NCBI RefSeq assembly: GCF_026239555.1 | Contig: NZ_JAPIVP010000001.1 | Span: forward strand, 558,001 to 622,000 | DNA: 64,000 nucleotides | Direction of reading: 5' to 3' | DNA from: Pedobacter sp. PF22-3 | GTDB lineage: Bacteria > Bacteroidota > Bacteroidia > Sphingobacteriales > Sphingobacteriaceae | Shown: one piece after another, positions 46,240-54,080 of the stretch | Position numbering within the stretch: the first letter of the stretch is position 1 | How the letters are laid out: every line of letters begins with the position of its first letter | Notes under the pieces: generated by a model | Told to the model about the DNA's origin: nothing | Seen by the model: only the letters and a program-made list of their open reading frames with translations | The model's database searches: none | Position numbers and translations under genes: made by a program

Positions 46240-46351
46240 AAATTATTCTAATTATTTTTTTTCGCAAATATCGTGTTTAAATGGCAGAAATTAGATTTTA
46301 AAACAATAATTTCAATAAAAATTTAAAAGTTAAAAAAAACGTCTAATAAAT

Positions 46352-46870
46352 ATGAAAATCATTTTATCTATAACCCTAATAATACTTGCAATGAACGTTT
46401 CTGCACAGGACTTGAATAAAAAAATACACGACGAAGTTCACAATAAAGATATATTGATTAACGCTTGTACGCGCGAGGGCGTTACTACTTTTCCTGAATT
46501 TAAGGAAATGTACGATCCTCTTTATGAGGCATATGTGCCAGATGCAGCAACAATGATCGAACTGAAAAAACTGATCAAAAACGAAAAAATCAAAATTGTG
46601 CTGGGAACCTGGTGCGGCGACAGCAAAGCGAACGTACCAAACTTTCTTAAAATTATAGATGCCCTGCACTTTAAAGAGAAAAATATAGAGATTATTGCTG
46701 TTGATGGCAACAAAAAGGCCCAAAATGGCATATTGGATGGCTTAGATATTGTAAGGGTACCAACTTTTATTGTTTTTGATAAGAAAGGTAAAGAATTGGG
46801 ACGGATTATTGAAGGACCTAAAACAACACTTGAAGGAGATTTATTGGCGATATACAAGAAGAAATCTTAA
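46352..46870 (+). CDS. Exported thioredoxin-fold protein with a single active-site Cys
   Basis: A signal peptide (MKIILSITLIILAMNVSAQ) precedes a thioredoxin-like domain. The active site is TWCGDSKANVP: Cys88 with Ser91 in place of the second Cys, the WCGDS pattern of the Thioredoxin_9-like group. The cis-Pro motif RVPTFIVFDKKGKELGRI is present. It is probably a periplasmic monothiol redox or binding protein, not a classical disulfide reductase. The gene is isolated, followed by a heptad-type spacer. Confidence 0.88.
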   Translation: MKIILSITLIILAMNVSAQDLNKKIHDEVHNKDILINACTREGVTTFPEFKEMYDPLYEAYVPDAATMIELKKLIKNEKIKIVLGTWCGDSKANVPNFLKIIDALHFKEKNIEIIAVDGNKKAQNGILDGLDIVRVPTFIVFDKKGKELGRIIEGPKTTLEGDLLAIYKKKS

Positions 46871-46893
46871 ACTTTTTGAGCTTTTTTTTGTTC

Positions 46894-47066
46894 CATGGTT
46901 CATATTTTAATGGTTCATAGTTGATTGCATAAGTCATTATTTTCGATAGACTATTGGTTTAAGCTAAACCATCCAAGCCATTAACGATGAGCTATCAAAC
47001 CATCGACTAAAATTTATTTACAACACATTATCCAAAATCCATTTTACATTATACATCTTACATCAA
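46894..47066. repeat. Heptad-type spacer between the thioredoxin-like gene and ung
   Basis: Units of 7 bp continue through most of the spacer, for example actattg, gtttaag, ctaaacc, atccaag, ccattaa, cgatgag, ctatcaa, accatcg, then attatcc, aaaatcc, attttac, attatac, atcttac. A local palindrome GGTTTAAGCTAAACC lies at its centre. Confidence 0.65.
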
Positions 47067-47070
47067 TATT

Positions 47071-47751
47071 ATGTCAGCAGCATTAGAACCGGGATGGTTA
47101 GCCGTTTTAGAAGAAGAATTTGAAAAAGACTATATGATTAAACTGAAGTCTTTTTTACAGGAAGAGAAGCAGCGAGGTGCTACTATTTACCCGAAAGGGG
47201 CGGATATGTTTAATGCATTGAATACTACCCCATTTGATCAGGTAAAAGTAGTCATTCTCGGCCAGGATCCTTATCATGGTACAGGCCAGGCGCATGGTCT
47301 TTCTTTTTCGGTACAACGCGGTGTAGCGGTTCCACCTTCTTTAAAAAATATATACAAAGAGCTGGAAACTGACATTGAAGGTTTTAAAACCCCAAACCAT
47401 GGCCACTTAACACATTGGGCAGAACAAGGTGTATTGCTATTAAATGCCACTTTAACCGTTCGCTCTTCAGAAGCAGGTTCGCATCAGAACCAGGGTTGGG
47501 AAATTTTTACAGATGAGATTATCAAAGCTTTATCTGAGAAACGTGAACATATCGTATTTTTATTGTGGGGTAAATATGCACAGCAAAAAGCGGCTTTAAT
47601 TGATCAGAAAAAGCATTATGTTTTGACAGCTGCTCACCCATCACCATTTTCCGCATACAATGGTTTCTTCGGATCGAAACATTTTTCGAAAGCAAACCAG
47701 CTTTTGGTACAAAATAACCTGAAACCAATTGACTGGAACTTACCAGCATAA
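47071..47751 (+). CDS. ung: Uracil-DNA glycosylase (family 1)
   Basis: It excises uracil from DNA to start base excision repair. The 226-residue protein has the water-activating GQDPYHG (Asp66, His69), the SLKNIYKEL segment, [10 protein letters not shown] and the leucine loop [13 protein letters not shown]. Its stop codon overlaps the next start (TAATG), so an alpha/beta hydrolase is translated from the same message without an obvious functional link. Confidence 0.97.
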   Translation: MSAALEPGWLAVLEEEFEKDYMIKLKSFLQEEKQRGATIYPKGADMFNALNTTPFDQVKVVILGQDPYHGTGQAHGLSFSVQRGVAVPPSLKNIYKELETDIEGFKTPNHGHLTHWAEQGVLLLNATLTVRSSEAGSHQNQGWEIFTDEIIKALSEKREHIVFLLWGKYAQQKAALIDQKKHYVLTAAHPSPFSAYNGFFGSKHFSKANQLLVQNNLKPIDWNLPA

Positions 47752-48404
47752 TGAACGCTTATTTTATTAGCGGCCTCGGGGCTGATCAACAGATTTTTTC
47801 AAAATTAAAACTTAGCGAAAAGATCAATATTATTCATATTGAATGGATAAATCCTAATCAAAATGAGACACTTGAAGTTTACGCTGAACGCCTGAGCCGG
47901 ATTATAGATACCAGTAAGCCATTTGCGTTGGTAGGCGTATCTTTTGGTGGAATGATTGCGGTAGAAATTGCTAAATTGTTAAAACCTGTAGCAACTATTA
48001 TCATATCAAGCACCATATTGAGCAGCCATCTCCCTGCATTATATCGTTTCGCAGGTAAATTCAGACTGTTAAATTTGATTCCTGCTAAGCTCTTAAAAGC
48101 ATCAAATAAACTTACACAGCATTATTATTTTGGCACAAAATCCAGTAGCGAGAAAATATTACTGAACAGGATTATAAAAGATACCGATCCTCATTTTTTA
48201 AAATGGGCGATCGGAAGTATTTTAAGCTGGAAAAATAAGGTTAAACCGGAAAAGATTTTTCACATCCATGGAACAAAAGATAAAATCCTCTATTCCAAAA
48301 AAGCAATGCCTGATTTCTTGATTGAAAACGGAACACATTTTATGGTTTATCAAAATGCCAAGAAAATTTCAGGTCTTATTGATCAATTGATATTGAATAA
48401 CTGA
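47751..48404 (+). CDS. Alpha/beta hydrolase
   Basis: The 217-residue protein begins with the oxyanion-type [16 protein letters not shown] and has a nucleophile elbow GVSFGGMIA with Ser64. A late His is suggested by FLIENGTHFMVYQNAKKIS, and HIHGTKDKILY supplies the Asp region. It is a cytosolic serine hydrolase with no known substrate. It is coupled to ung by a one-base overlap. Confidence 0.85.
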   Translation: MNAYFISGLGADQQIFSKLKLSEKINIIHIEWINPNQNETLEVYAERLSRIIDTSKPFALVGVSFGGMIAVEIAKLLKPVATIIISSTILSSHLPALYRFAGKFRLLNLIPAKLLKASNKLTQHYYFGTKSSSEKILLNRIIKDTDPHFLKWAIGSILSWKNKVKPEKIFHIHGTKDKILYSKKAMPDFLIENGTHFMVYQNAKKISGLIDQLILNN

Positions 48405-48478
48405 ATCAGCTAAAATCCTACTCCTTTCAGGATTCTGTAGAACGAAAATGCTAAAATAAATCACTAATGATAGTTTAA

Positions 48479-48560
48479 AATGATCGTCATCTCCTGATAG
48501 ACACTGAGACATGCATTTTTAGATTTCTCTACTGCGCTACTCTGCTAGATGACGATCATT
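48479..48560. repeat. GTCATC-type inverted repeat element
   Basis: The 14-bp arms AATGATCGTCATCT (48479-48492) and AGATGACGATCATT (48547-48560) are perfectly inverted, and the interior carries GATTTCTCTACTGCGCTACTC. It lies between the convergent hydrolase and trpA genes. Confidence 0.8.
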
Positions 48561-48575
48561 AAAGGAATTAGAATT

Positions 48576-49343
48576 TTAATCCTTAAATTTCTTCATAAAA
48601 TTACTCACGCTTTCTTCTAAATTTCCATCGGCAATGGCTTTAACGAAAGCCGTACCAATAATGGCACCATTGGCATAAGAACAGGCCTTATCAAAAGTTT
48701 GTTTATCGCTGATCCCAAAACCGATCATGGTTGGATTTTTTAGGTTCATGTTTTTAATTCTACTAAAATAAGTTTCGGTAGTATTGCCAACTTCTAAGTT
48801 TTTACCGGTTGTAGCTGAAGATGATAACAGGTAAATAAATCCATTGGTTAAACCATCTATTTTACGAATACGCTCTTCAGCGGTCTGCGGGGTAATTAAA
48901 AATACATTGCTCAAATGATGTTTTTCGAAGCAATCTTTATAAAACTCCTCATACTCTACCATCGGCAAATCGGGAACAATGCAACCATCTACCCCTACTT
49001 CGGCACAAGCCTCACAAAATTTTTCTACACCAAACTGTAAAACCGGATTTACATAACCCATTAACAAAACCGGGATGGTTACATTTTTACGTAATTCTTT
49101 CAGCTGCTCGAAAAGCAGTTTAAGTGTCATACCCTGATCAAGCGATTGTTTACTGCTCGCCTGGATCACAGGACCATCAGCAACCGGATCAGAATAAGGA
49201 AAGCCGATTTCCAATATATCTGCCCCTGATTTTTGCAGGGCTTCAGCAATCTGAACGGTATCGCCAATATTAGGATAACCAGCGGTATAATAAATTGATA
49301 ATATATTTTTCTTCTCCTGGAAGAGTTGTTTAATTCTGTTCAT
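48576..49343 (-). CDS. trpA: Tryptophan synthase alpha subunit
   Basis: It cleaves indole-3-glycerol phosphate to indole and glyceraldehyde-3-phosphate and passes indole to TrpB. The 255-residue barrel has the catalytic Glu46 (LEIGFPYSDP) and Asp57 (ADGPVIQ), with LLMGYVNPVLQFG and the phosphate loop FGISD. It follows trpB after a 14-heptad spacer rather than the usual tight junction. Confidence 0.97.
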   Translation of the reverse strand: MNRIKQLFQEKKNILSIYYTAGYPNIGDTVQIAEALQKSGADILEIGFPYSDPVADGPVIQASSKQSLDQGMTLKLLFEQLKELRKNVTIPVLLMGYVNPVLQFGVEKFCEACAEVGVDGCIVPDLPMVEYEEFYKDCFEKHHLSNVFLITPQTAEERIRKIDGLTNGFIYLLSSSATTGKNLEVGNTTETYFSRIKNMNLKNPTMIGFGISDKQTFDKACSYANGAIIGTAFVKAIADGNLEESVSNFMKKFKD

Positions 49344-49349
49344 TGTTTT

Positions 49350-49447
49350 GAGATGTGAGATATGAGATGTGAGATATGAGATGTGAGATTAGATTGCCTA
49401 ACAAGCGATCAATCGTCTCAAATCTCATGTCTATTGTCTCAAATCTA
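49350..49447. repeat. Inverted heptad-repeat spacer between trpB and trpA
   Basis: Exactly 14 units (98 bp): gagatgt, gagatat, gagatgt, gagatat, gagatgt, gagatta, gattgcc, taacaag, cgatcaa, tcgtctc, aaatctc, atgtcta, ttgtctc, aaatcta. The left half is GAGATNT, the right half its complement TCTC vocabulary in the same register, so the RNA can fold into a long imperfect hairpin. Confidence 0.88.
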
Positions 49448-49449
49448 CC

Positions 49450-50631
49450 TTAAAGATTAAAATATTTTATATAAGTATCCAGATCCTTGTCGCCACGGCC
49501 TGAAAGGCAAACCACTACATTTTCGCCACCTTTAAATTCCATTTTTTCTAAATAAGCCAGGGCGTGTGCACTTTCTATTGCCGGAATAATACCTTCCAAT
49601 TGTGTGCAAAGTAAACCAGCTTCCAAACTTTCTTCATCTGTGATGGAAACATATTGTCCGCGGCCGGTTTTAAATAAATGTGCATGTTGTGGCCCGATGC
49701 CCGGGTAATCCAACCCCGCCGAAACCGAATGAGGCTCTACCACCTGTCCATCTGGTGTTTGCATTAAAATACTTCTGCTGCCATGTAAAACGCCTTCGTT
49801 GCCCAGGTAAGTTGTGGCCGCCGAAAATCCGCTTGACACACCCTTTCCTGCTGCTTCAACAGCGATCAATTTTACGTTTTCATCGTCCATAAAGTGATAG
49901 AACATGCCCATGGCGTTACTTCCTCCACCCACACAAGCCAAAACATAATCAGGCTGGTCACTACCGGTCTGCTCCAAAAGTTGTTTTTTGGTTTCTTCGG
50001 AAATGATGGATTGGAAAATCGCCACCATATCAGGGTAAGGATGTGGACCAACCACTGAACCGATAATATAATGTGTATCAACCGGGTTGTTGATCCAATC
50101 GCGCATAGCTTCATTGGTAGCATCCTTTAGGGTTTTACTACCCGAACTTGCAGGAACAACCTTTGCACCCAACATTTTCATACGGGCCACATTCGGCGCC
50201 TGACGCTCGATATCTACTTCGCCCATGTAAATAACACACTCCAGGTTACGCAGTGCACAAACCGTTGCGGTGGCTACACCGTGCTGACCAGCACCAGTTT
50301 CGGCAATGATGCGTTTTTTACCCAATTTTTCGGCCAGTAAAATCTGTCCGATGGTATTATTAATTTTATGCGCTCCGGTATGGTTGAGGTCTTCCCTTTT
50401 CAGGAAAATATTAGCGCCGAATTTTTCAGAATATCTTTTAGCCAGATACAATGGCGAAGGACGGCCAACGTAATCTTTTAACAGCTGATGAAACTCCTTC
50501 TGGAAATCAGGATCAGCAATAATCTTTAAATAATTCTGACGCAGTTCCTCTACATTTGGATAAAGCATTTCGGGGATGTACGCGCCTCCAAAATCTCCGT
50601 AATATCCTTTTTCGTTTACTTTGTATTTCAT
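49450..50631 (-). CDS. trpB: Tryptophan synthase beta subunit
   Basis: This PLP enzyme joins indole and serine to make tryptophan. The 393-residue TrpB1-type protein has PLP Lys89 in HTGAHKINN, the [12 protein letters not shown] loop, the catalytic-region [15 protein letters not shown] and the glycine cluster [13 protein letters not shown] separate TATCTTTG box sits 38 bp upstream, and a repeat element separates it from trpF, so trpBA may be transcribed apart from trpDF. Confidence 0.98.
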   Translation of the reverse strand: MKYKVNEKGYYGDFGGAYIPEMLYPNVEELRQNYLKIIADPDFQKEFHQLLKDYVGRPSPLYLAKRYSEKFGANIFLKREDLNHTGAHKINNTIGQILLAEKLGKKRIIAETGAGQHGVATATVCALRNLECVIYMGEVDIERQAPNVARMKMLGAKVVPASSGSKTLKDATNEAMRDWINNPVDTHYIIGSVVGPHPYPDMVAIFQSIISEETKKQLLEQTGSDQPDYVLACVGGGSNAMGMFYHFMDDENVKLIAVEAAGKGVSSGFSAATTYLGNEGVLHGSRSILMQTPDGQVVEPHSVSAGLDYPGIGPQHAHLFKTGRGQYVSITDEESLEAGLLCTQLEGIIPAIESAHALAYLEKMEFKGGENVVVCLSGRGDKDLDTYIKYFNL

Positions 50632-50669
50632 AATATTTTTATCAAATCGTTTGTCACATTGATAGCTGC

Positions 50670-50677
50670 CAAAGATA
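50670..50677 (-). promoter_or_regulatory. -7 promoter box for trpBA (TATCTTTG)
   Basis: It is an exact TAnnTTTG match on the minus strand, 38 bp before the trpB ATG, between the repeat element and trpB. No clear -33 element is seen. Confidence 0.5.
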
Positions 50678-50680
50678 AGT

Positions 50681-50790
50681 CGTCATTCCAGCGCAGGCGG
50701 GAATCTTAAAGCTTATTGCATTACGATTATCTTCGATGAGCACTGCGTGGTTCCCAATCAACCCGATAGCTATCGGGTTGGGAATGACGG
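50681..50790. repeat. GTCATTCC inverted repeat element between trpF and trpB
   Basis: Outer arms CGTCATTCC (50681-50689) and GGAATGACG face each other. Inside is a perfect 22-bp palindrome (50759-50780) with half-site CAACCCGATAG, the same module as CCCGATAACTATCGGG at 10308. It probably folds strongly in the trp message. Confidence 0.8.
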
Positions 50791-50824
50791 ATAAGCCTAT
50801 ATTTTAATCAACTTCACAATGACA

Positions 50825-51457
50825 TTATTTTGTATTCATTTCTTTTATAAATTCTTTAATCTTTTCTGCATCTTTCACACCTGGTTCGGTTTCGAAACGG
50901 CTATTAATGTCTAATGCATATAAACGATCGTCGTTGATGTTTTTAATGGCTATGGCATGTTCTAAATCAATTCCACCGCTTAAAAAGTAAGGTTTTGCAT
51001 AGGTATATCGGTCTAAAACAGACCAATTAAATGTTTTTCCCGATCCGCCATGTGCCTTCGTTTTGGTATCGAACAGGAAATAATCAGTTGTACCCAAATA
51101 AGCTTCCAAAGCCGAAAAATCAAACTCTTCATCTATCCCAAAAGCCTTAATCACTTCTATACCAGTGAAACTTAATTGTAATGCTTCGCAATATTCTGAA
51201 GATTCGTCACCATGTAACTGAACAGCCTTTAACTTGAATGTGTTTATTTTTTCTTTTACCTTTTCAATATCCTCGTTTACAAAAACACCAACAGTTTTAA
51301 TTTCAGCAGGAATGTATTTGATCAATTCTGCTGAAACATCGCTGATCAACCTTGGCGATTTTTCATAAAAAATAAAGCCTAAATAATCAGGTTGCAACCC
51401 GGCAACCGAAGCAATATTGGCCGCTAAACGCATACCACAAACCTTTAATTTTAACAT
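50825..51457 (-). CDS. trpF: Phosphoribosylanthranilate isomerase
   Basis: It carries out the Amadori rearrangement of PRA to CdRP. The 210-residue barrel starts MLKLKVCGMR with the general base Cys7, shows VQLHGDESSEYC, the general acid Asp in LFDTKT and the C-terminal LDINSRFETEPGVKD. Its start overlaps the trpD end by 7 bp. trpC, which supplies the next step and normally sits beside trpF, is absent. Confidence 0.96.
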   Translation of the reverse strand: MLKLKVCGMRLAANIASVAGLQPDYLGFIFYEKSPRLISDVSAELIKYIPAEIKTVGVFVNEDIEKVKEKINTFKLKAVQLHGDESSEYCEALQLSFTGIEVIKAFGIDEEFDFSALEAYLGTTDYFLFDTKTKAHGGSGKTFNWSVLDRYTYAKPYFLSGGIDLEHAIAIKNINDDRLYALDINSRFETEPGVKDAEKIKEFIKEMNTK

Positions 51458-52440
51458 GCCAGTAACTGTTTAAAACTGTTTAAAGCTTTTTTATCCCTCA
51501 GCGATTCTTCTGCTTCGTAATAGCAATCGGCAAATGACATTTCGGGTTTGATGGTTCGGATGGCCAATGCCGAATTACATAACACCACGTTGTTCTGCAC
51601 ATCAGTTGCCTCGCCGTTTAGTACATCCATAAATATTTTGGCTGATGATTCTACCGTATCCCCGCCTTTAATTGCATTTACATCCACCTTTTCGAAGCCC
51701 ATGTCATCAAGTGTTAAAATCTGCTCGCCCTTATTTGAAAAGGTTTTTACATCACAGGTTAACGAAACTTCATCATAACCCTCCAGTGCATGTACAATAG
51801 TATAGCTTTTATCGGTATCCTGGTATAAATAAGCATATAAACGAGCCAGTTCCAAACTAAAAACGCCCACCATCTGGTATTTTGGTTGTCCTGGGTTAAC
51901 CATTGGTCCCAACATATTAAAAAATGTTTTTACCCCAAGTTCTTTACGGATCGGTGCCACAATTTTCATGGCAGGATTAAACAGTGGTGCATGTAAAAAA
52001 CAGATCCCCGCAGTATCTAAATTACGCCTTAAAGTAGCTTCATCGTTGGTAAAGCTATAGCCCAAGTATTCCATTACGTTTGATGATCCGCAACCCGAAG
52101 AAACACCATAATTACCATGTTTGGCAACTTGATGCCCTGCACCCGCGACCACAAATGATGATAACGTAGAAATGTTGAAGGTGTCTTTACCATCGCCACC
52201 GGTACCGCAAAGATCGATCAAGTTGTAAGCAGAAAGGTCTACTTTTACGCACATATCCAACATGGCATCCCTAAAGCCCTGCAGCTCCTGAACGGTGATA
52301 TTGCGCATGGCATAAGCCGTAATAAAAGCGGCAATTTGCGAAGAATTAAATGCGCCTTCCGAAATGGAAATTAGAATGTTCTTTGCTTCTTCCCTGCTAA
52401 AACTCTTGTTTTCGAATAAATGGTTTAATATTTTTTTCAT
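51451..52440 (-). CDS. trpD: Anthranilate phosphoribosyltransferase
   Basis: It transfers phosphoribose from PRPP to anthranilate. The 329-residue protein has the PRPP loop LCGTGGDGKDTFNIST, the KHGNYGVSSGCGSSNVMEYLG loop in two parts, and RKELGVKTFFNMLGPMVNPG. It is the first structural gene in this partial trp cluster, behind an attenuator (trpL at 52785-52838). trpE and trpG, usually upstream, are not in the window: the region beyond belongs to a K+ channel on the other strand. Confidence 0.97.
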   Translation of the reverse strand: MKKILNHLFENKSFSREEAKNILISISEGAFNSSQIAAFITAYAMRNITVQELQGFRDAMLDMCVKVDLSAYNLIDLCGTGGDGKDTFNISTLSSFVVAGAGHQVAKHGNYGVSSGCGSSNVMEYLGYSFTNDEATLRRNLDTAGICFLHAPLFNPAMKIVAPIRKELGVKTFFNMLGPMVNPGQPKYQMVGVFSLELARLYAYLYQDTDKSYTIVHALEGYDEVSLTCDVKTFSNKGEQILTLDDMGFEKVDVNAIKGGDTVESSAKIFMDVLNGEATDVQNNVVLCNSALAIRTIKPEMSFADCYYEAEESLRDKKALNSFKQLLAC

Positions 52441-52458
52441 GTTTTATATTCAATCTTG

Positions 52459-52524
52459 CGCCATGGTTTGTGTCTCCACAAACCATTATGTTTATTCCAG
52501 TTCGTGAAGACACGAACCGTGGCG
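52459..52524. repeat. TTCGTG cruciform element, copy A
   Basis: CGCCATGGTTTGTGTCT (52459-52475) opposes AGACACGAACCGTGGCG (52508-52524) with few mismatches. Inside each half is a smaller hairpin, GGTTTGTG/CACAAACC (52465-52484) and TTCGTG/CACGAA, so it can fold as a cloverleaf-like cruciform. It lies in the trpD leader. Confidence 0.8.
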
Positions 52525-52546
52525 ATGGTTTATTGCAATGTTATTT

Positions 52547-52607
52547 AACCACAGATGAAAAGGATGAACACGGATAAAAATCTGTGTGTATCTGTGTACA
52601 TCTGTGA
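52547..52607. repeat. ACAGATG-type degenerate inverted repeat
   Basis: AACCACAGATG at the left and ACATCTGTGA at the right are inverted, with inner GGATGAACACGGAT and ATCTGTGTGTATCTGTG. It resembles the widespread CCACAGATGAACACAGAT spacer repeat of many bacterial genomes. Confidence 0.6.
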
Positions 52608-52628
52608 CTCATTTTTCATTTATCTCTA

Positions 52629-52710
52629 TTTTGCGCCATGGTTTGTTTCTCCACAAACCATTTATGTTTATTCTATTCCGGTTCGTGAAGACACGAACCG
52701 TGGCGCAAAA
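52629..52710. repeat. TTCGTG cruciform element, copy B
   Basis: TTTTGCGCCA (52629-52638) and TGGCGCAAAA (52701-52710) are perfect outer arms; inside are GGTTTGTTTCTCCACAAACC and GGTTCGTGAAGACACGAACC-type hairpins. It is about 80% like copy A and directly borders the T run of the trp attenuator. Confidence 0.85.
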
Positions 52711-52737
52711 AAAAAGGATTGCTTTTTGGGCAATCCT
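52707..52737 (-). terminator. Intrinsic terminator of the trp attenuator
   Basis: On the minus strand AGGATTGC pairs perfectly with GCAATCCT around a 7-nt loop (CCAAAAA) and is followed by nine T. No minus-strand gene lies upstream except the trp leader peptide, 48 nt earlier. The proposed antiterminator pairs GGCAA (52781-52785) with TTGCC (52729-52733) of the terminator 5' arm. Confidence 0.85.
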
Positions 52738-52784
52738 CTTAATTGTGTTTAAAATATTTTAAAATATATAACAATAGAATTTGC

Positions 52785-52838
52785 CTAACGAATTTCGTTA
52801 TGCCACCACCAATTGTTATTTAAGTTTTTAATTATCAT
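52785..52838 (-). CDS. trpL: trp operon leader peptide (Trp-Trp-Trp), attenuator
   Basis: The 17-residue reading frame is MIIKNLNNNWWWHNEIR then TAG, with three consecutive TGG codons at positions 10-12. It is preceded by a promoter and followed by a hairpin over the stop codon (52786-52800, TAACGAA/TTCGTTA) and by an intrinsic terminator. This is the layout of Trp-codon attenuation: stalling on the Trp codons would open the stop-codon hairpin and free 52781-52785 to disrupt the terminator; fast translation would leave the terminator to form and stop transcription before trpD. It is short and not found by usual gene callers. The reading frame and motif are directly seen; the mechanism is inferred. 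Confidence 0.85.
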   Translation of the reverse strand: MIIKNLNNNWWWHNEIR

Positions 52839-52850
52839 GTTTGTATAAAG

Positions 52851-52882
52851 CAAATATTGACATTGTTTTTTAATATTCCAAA
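52851..52882 (-). promoter_or_regulatory. Promoter of the trp leader/trpDF transcript
   Basis: On the minus strand TTTG (52879-52882) is followed after 20 bp by AATATTTG (52851-52858), one mismatch from TAnnTTTG. The expected transcription start, a few bases beyond, is about 8-10 nt before the leader ATG at 52838. Confidence 0.65.
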
Positions 52883-52898
52883 ATCTTTCTAAAAATAT

Positions 52899-53840
52899 AT
52901 GGCTTTCTTTAAAAGAAAAGTACAGTTTAATGATGATTTAGGTTTCGGATCCAATCCGGTAACCAAAAACCAGCGCATGCTTAACCCGGATGGTTCGGCA
53001 AATATAGAACGTACAGGTCTGCCCTGGTTCAAATTTGATGATACCTACACCCGTTTGGTAACCATGAGCTGGACACGGTTTTTCTTTGTCATTCTTCTCG
53101 CCTACCTGGTGGTAAATACCATTTTTGCAGTTTTATATAATGTTGTTGGGATTGAAAATTTAGATGGCGCCAAAGGTGTAACCCTGCGCGATCAGTTTTT
53201 TGATGCCTTTTTCTTTTCCGCGCAAACCATTTCTACGGTGGGTTATGGCCACATTTCACCACAGGGCTTTATTACCAGTGTGCTTGCCGCTTTCGAGAGC
53301 ATGTTGGGTTTACTGGCTTTTGCATTAGCTACAGGTTTATTGTATGGCCGTTTCAGCAGACCAACTTCTAAAGTGAGTTTCAGCAAAAAAATGGTGATTG
53401 CACCTTACGAAAAAAGACATGGCTTGATGTGCCGTTTGGTTAATTTACGCCGCAACCAGCTTATAGAAGTAGAAGTGCAGATGGTGATGTCGTACAATGA
53501 AACGGTTGACGGTAAGCATGTAAGAAAATTTTATCCCCTGGCATTAGAGCGCAATAAAATCGGCATCCTCTCTTTAAACTGGACCTTGGTACACCCGATT
53601 ACGGAAGATAGTCCGTTTTTCGAAAAATCCTTAACCGAGCTGCAGCATGCCGAAGTAGAGGTTTTTGTAATTCTTAAAGCTTTTGATGATACTTTCTCGC
53701 AGACGATCCACACCAGAACCAGTTATCAGGATGAAGAAATAGAAATGGATGCTAAGTTTGAGAAAATGTATTATCATAACGAAGAAGGCAAAATGGTGAT
53801 GGATTATAGTAAATTGGATAAGATTACGCGAACGGTGTAA
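52899..53840 (+). CDS. Inward-rectifier (Kir/KirBac-type) potassium channel
   Basis: This 313-residue inner-membrane tetrameric channel has a slide-helix region (LPWFKFDDTYTRLVTMSWTRF), first helix (about 60-82), the pore with selectivity filter TVGYG (113-117), second helix (about 128-150) and a cytoplasmic IRK C-terminal beta domain (VEVQMVMSYNETVDGK...LSLNWTLVHPITEDSP). The order matches KirBac channels, which conduct K+ and respond to ligands or lipids. It is divergent from the trp leader and probably monocistronic, with a terminator right after the stop. Confidence 0.95.
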   Translation: MAFFKRKVQFNDDLGFGSNPVTKNQRMLNPDGSANIERTGLPWFKFDDTYTRLVTMSWTRFFFVILLAYLVVNTIFAVLYNVVGIENLDGAKGVTLRDQFFDAFFFSAQTISTVGYGHISPQGFITSVLAAFESMLGLLAFALATGLLYGRFSRPTSKVSFSKKMVIAPYEKRHGLMCRLVNLRRNQLIEVEVQMVMSYNETVDGKHVRKFYPLALERNKIGILSLNWTLVHPITEDSPFFEKSLTELQHAEVEVFVILKAFDDTFSQTIHTRTSYQDEEIEMDAKFEKMYYHNEEGKMVMDYSKLDKITRTV

Positions 53841-53872
53841 AGTCACTTCTTGCTTTAAAAGTGTCTTTTTTT
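53839..53872 (+). terminator. Terminator of the Kir channel gene
   Basis: AAGTCACTT and AAGTGTCTT pair with one internal mismatch, followed by a T run; the hairpin overlaps the stop codon end. Confidence 0.7.
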
Positions 53873-54080
53873 GGAAAGCAGGCTTCAGTGCTAATCGGTT
53901 GCGGTAGTCCCGCCATACGCTACAATCTTTTTGTGGCGCTGTCATCCTGAGGCACGAAGGATCTGTTCCATAGGCTGCAGATAACGGGACATTTAAGGCT
54001 ACTGCAAACAAAAAGGATTTTCGCTGCTGTCGGGTTTGATGATTAAAGCTTCTGCAAAAAAGAAAAGCCCGCCTACCGCA
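53873..54080. repeat. Spacer with GTCATCCTGAGGCACGAAGG repeat
   Basis: A GTCATCCTGAGGCACGAAGG motif (about 53942) and, at the far end, GCTTCGTACCTCGCAATGACG (54090-54109, inside the next gene) bound a repeat element. No gene of its own is seen. Confidence 0.55.

Noticed and set aside
50632..50824. Second Trp leader peptide before trpB
   Set aside because: No short frame with Trp codons and no terminator between the -7 box and trpB.
52555..52752. 65-residue plus-strand frame in the trp leader region
   Set aside because: It is made of ACAGATG-type and TTCGTG repeat sequence and lies antisense to the attenuator.
53631..54011. Minus-strand reading frame of 126 residues overlapping the Kir channel and spacer
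   Set aside because: Most of it is antisense to the channel gene and the rest lies in repeat DNA; no promoter, motif or operon context supports it.
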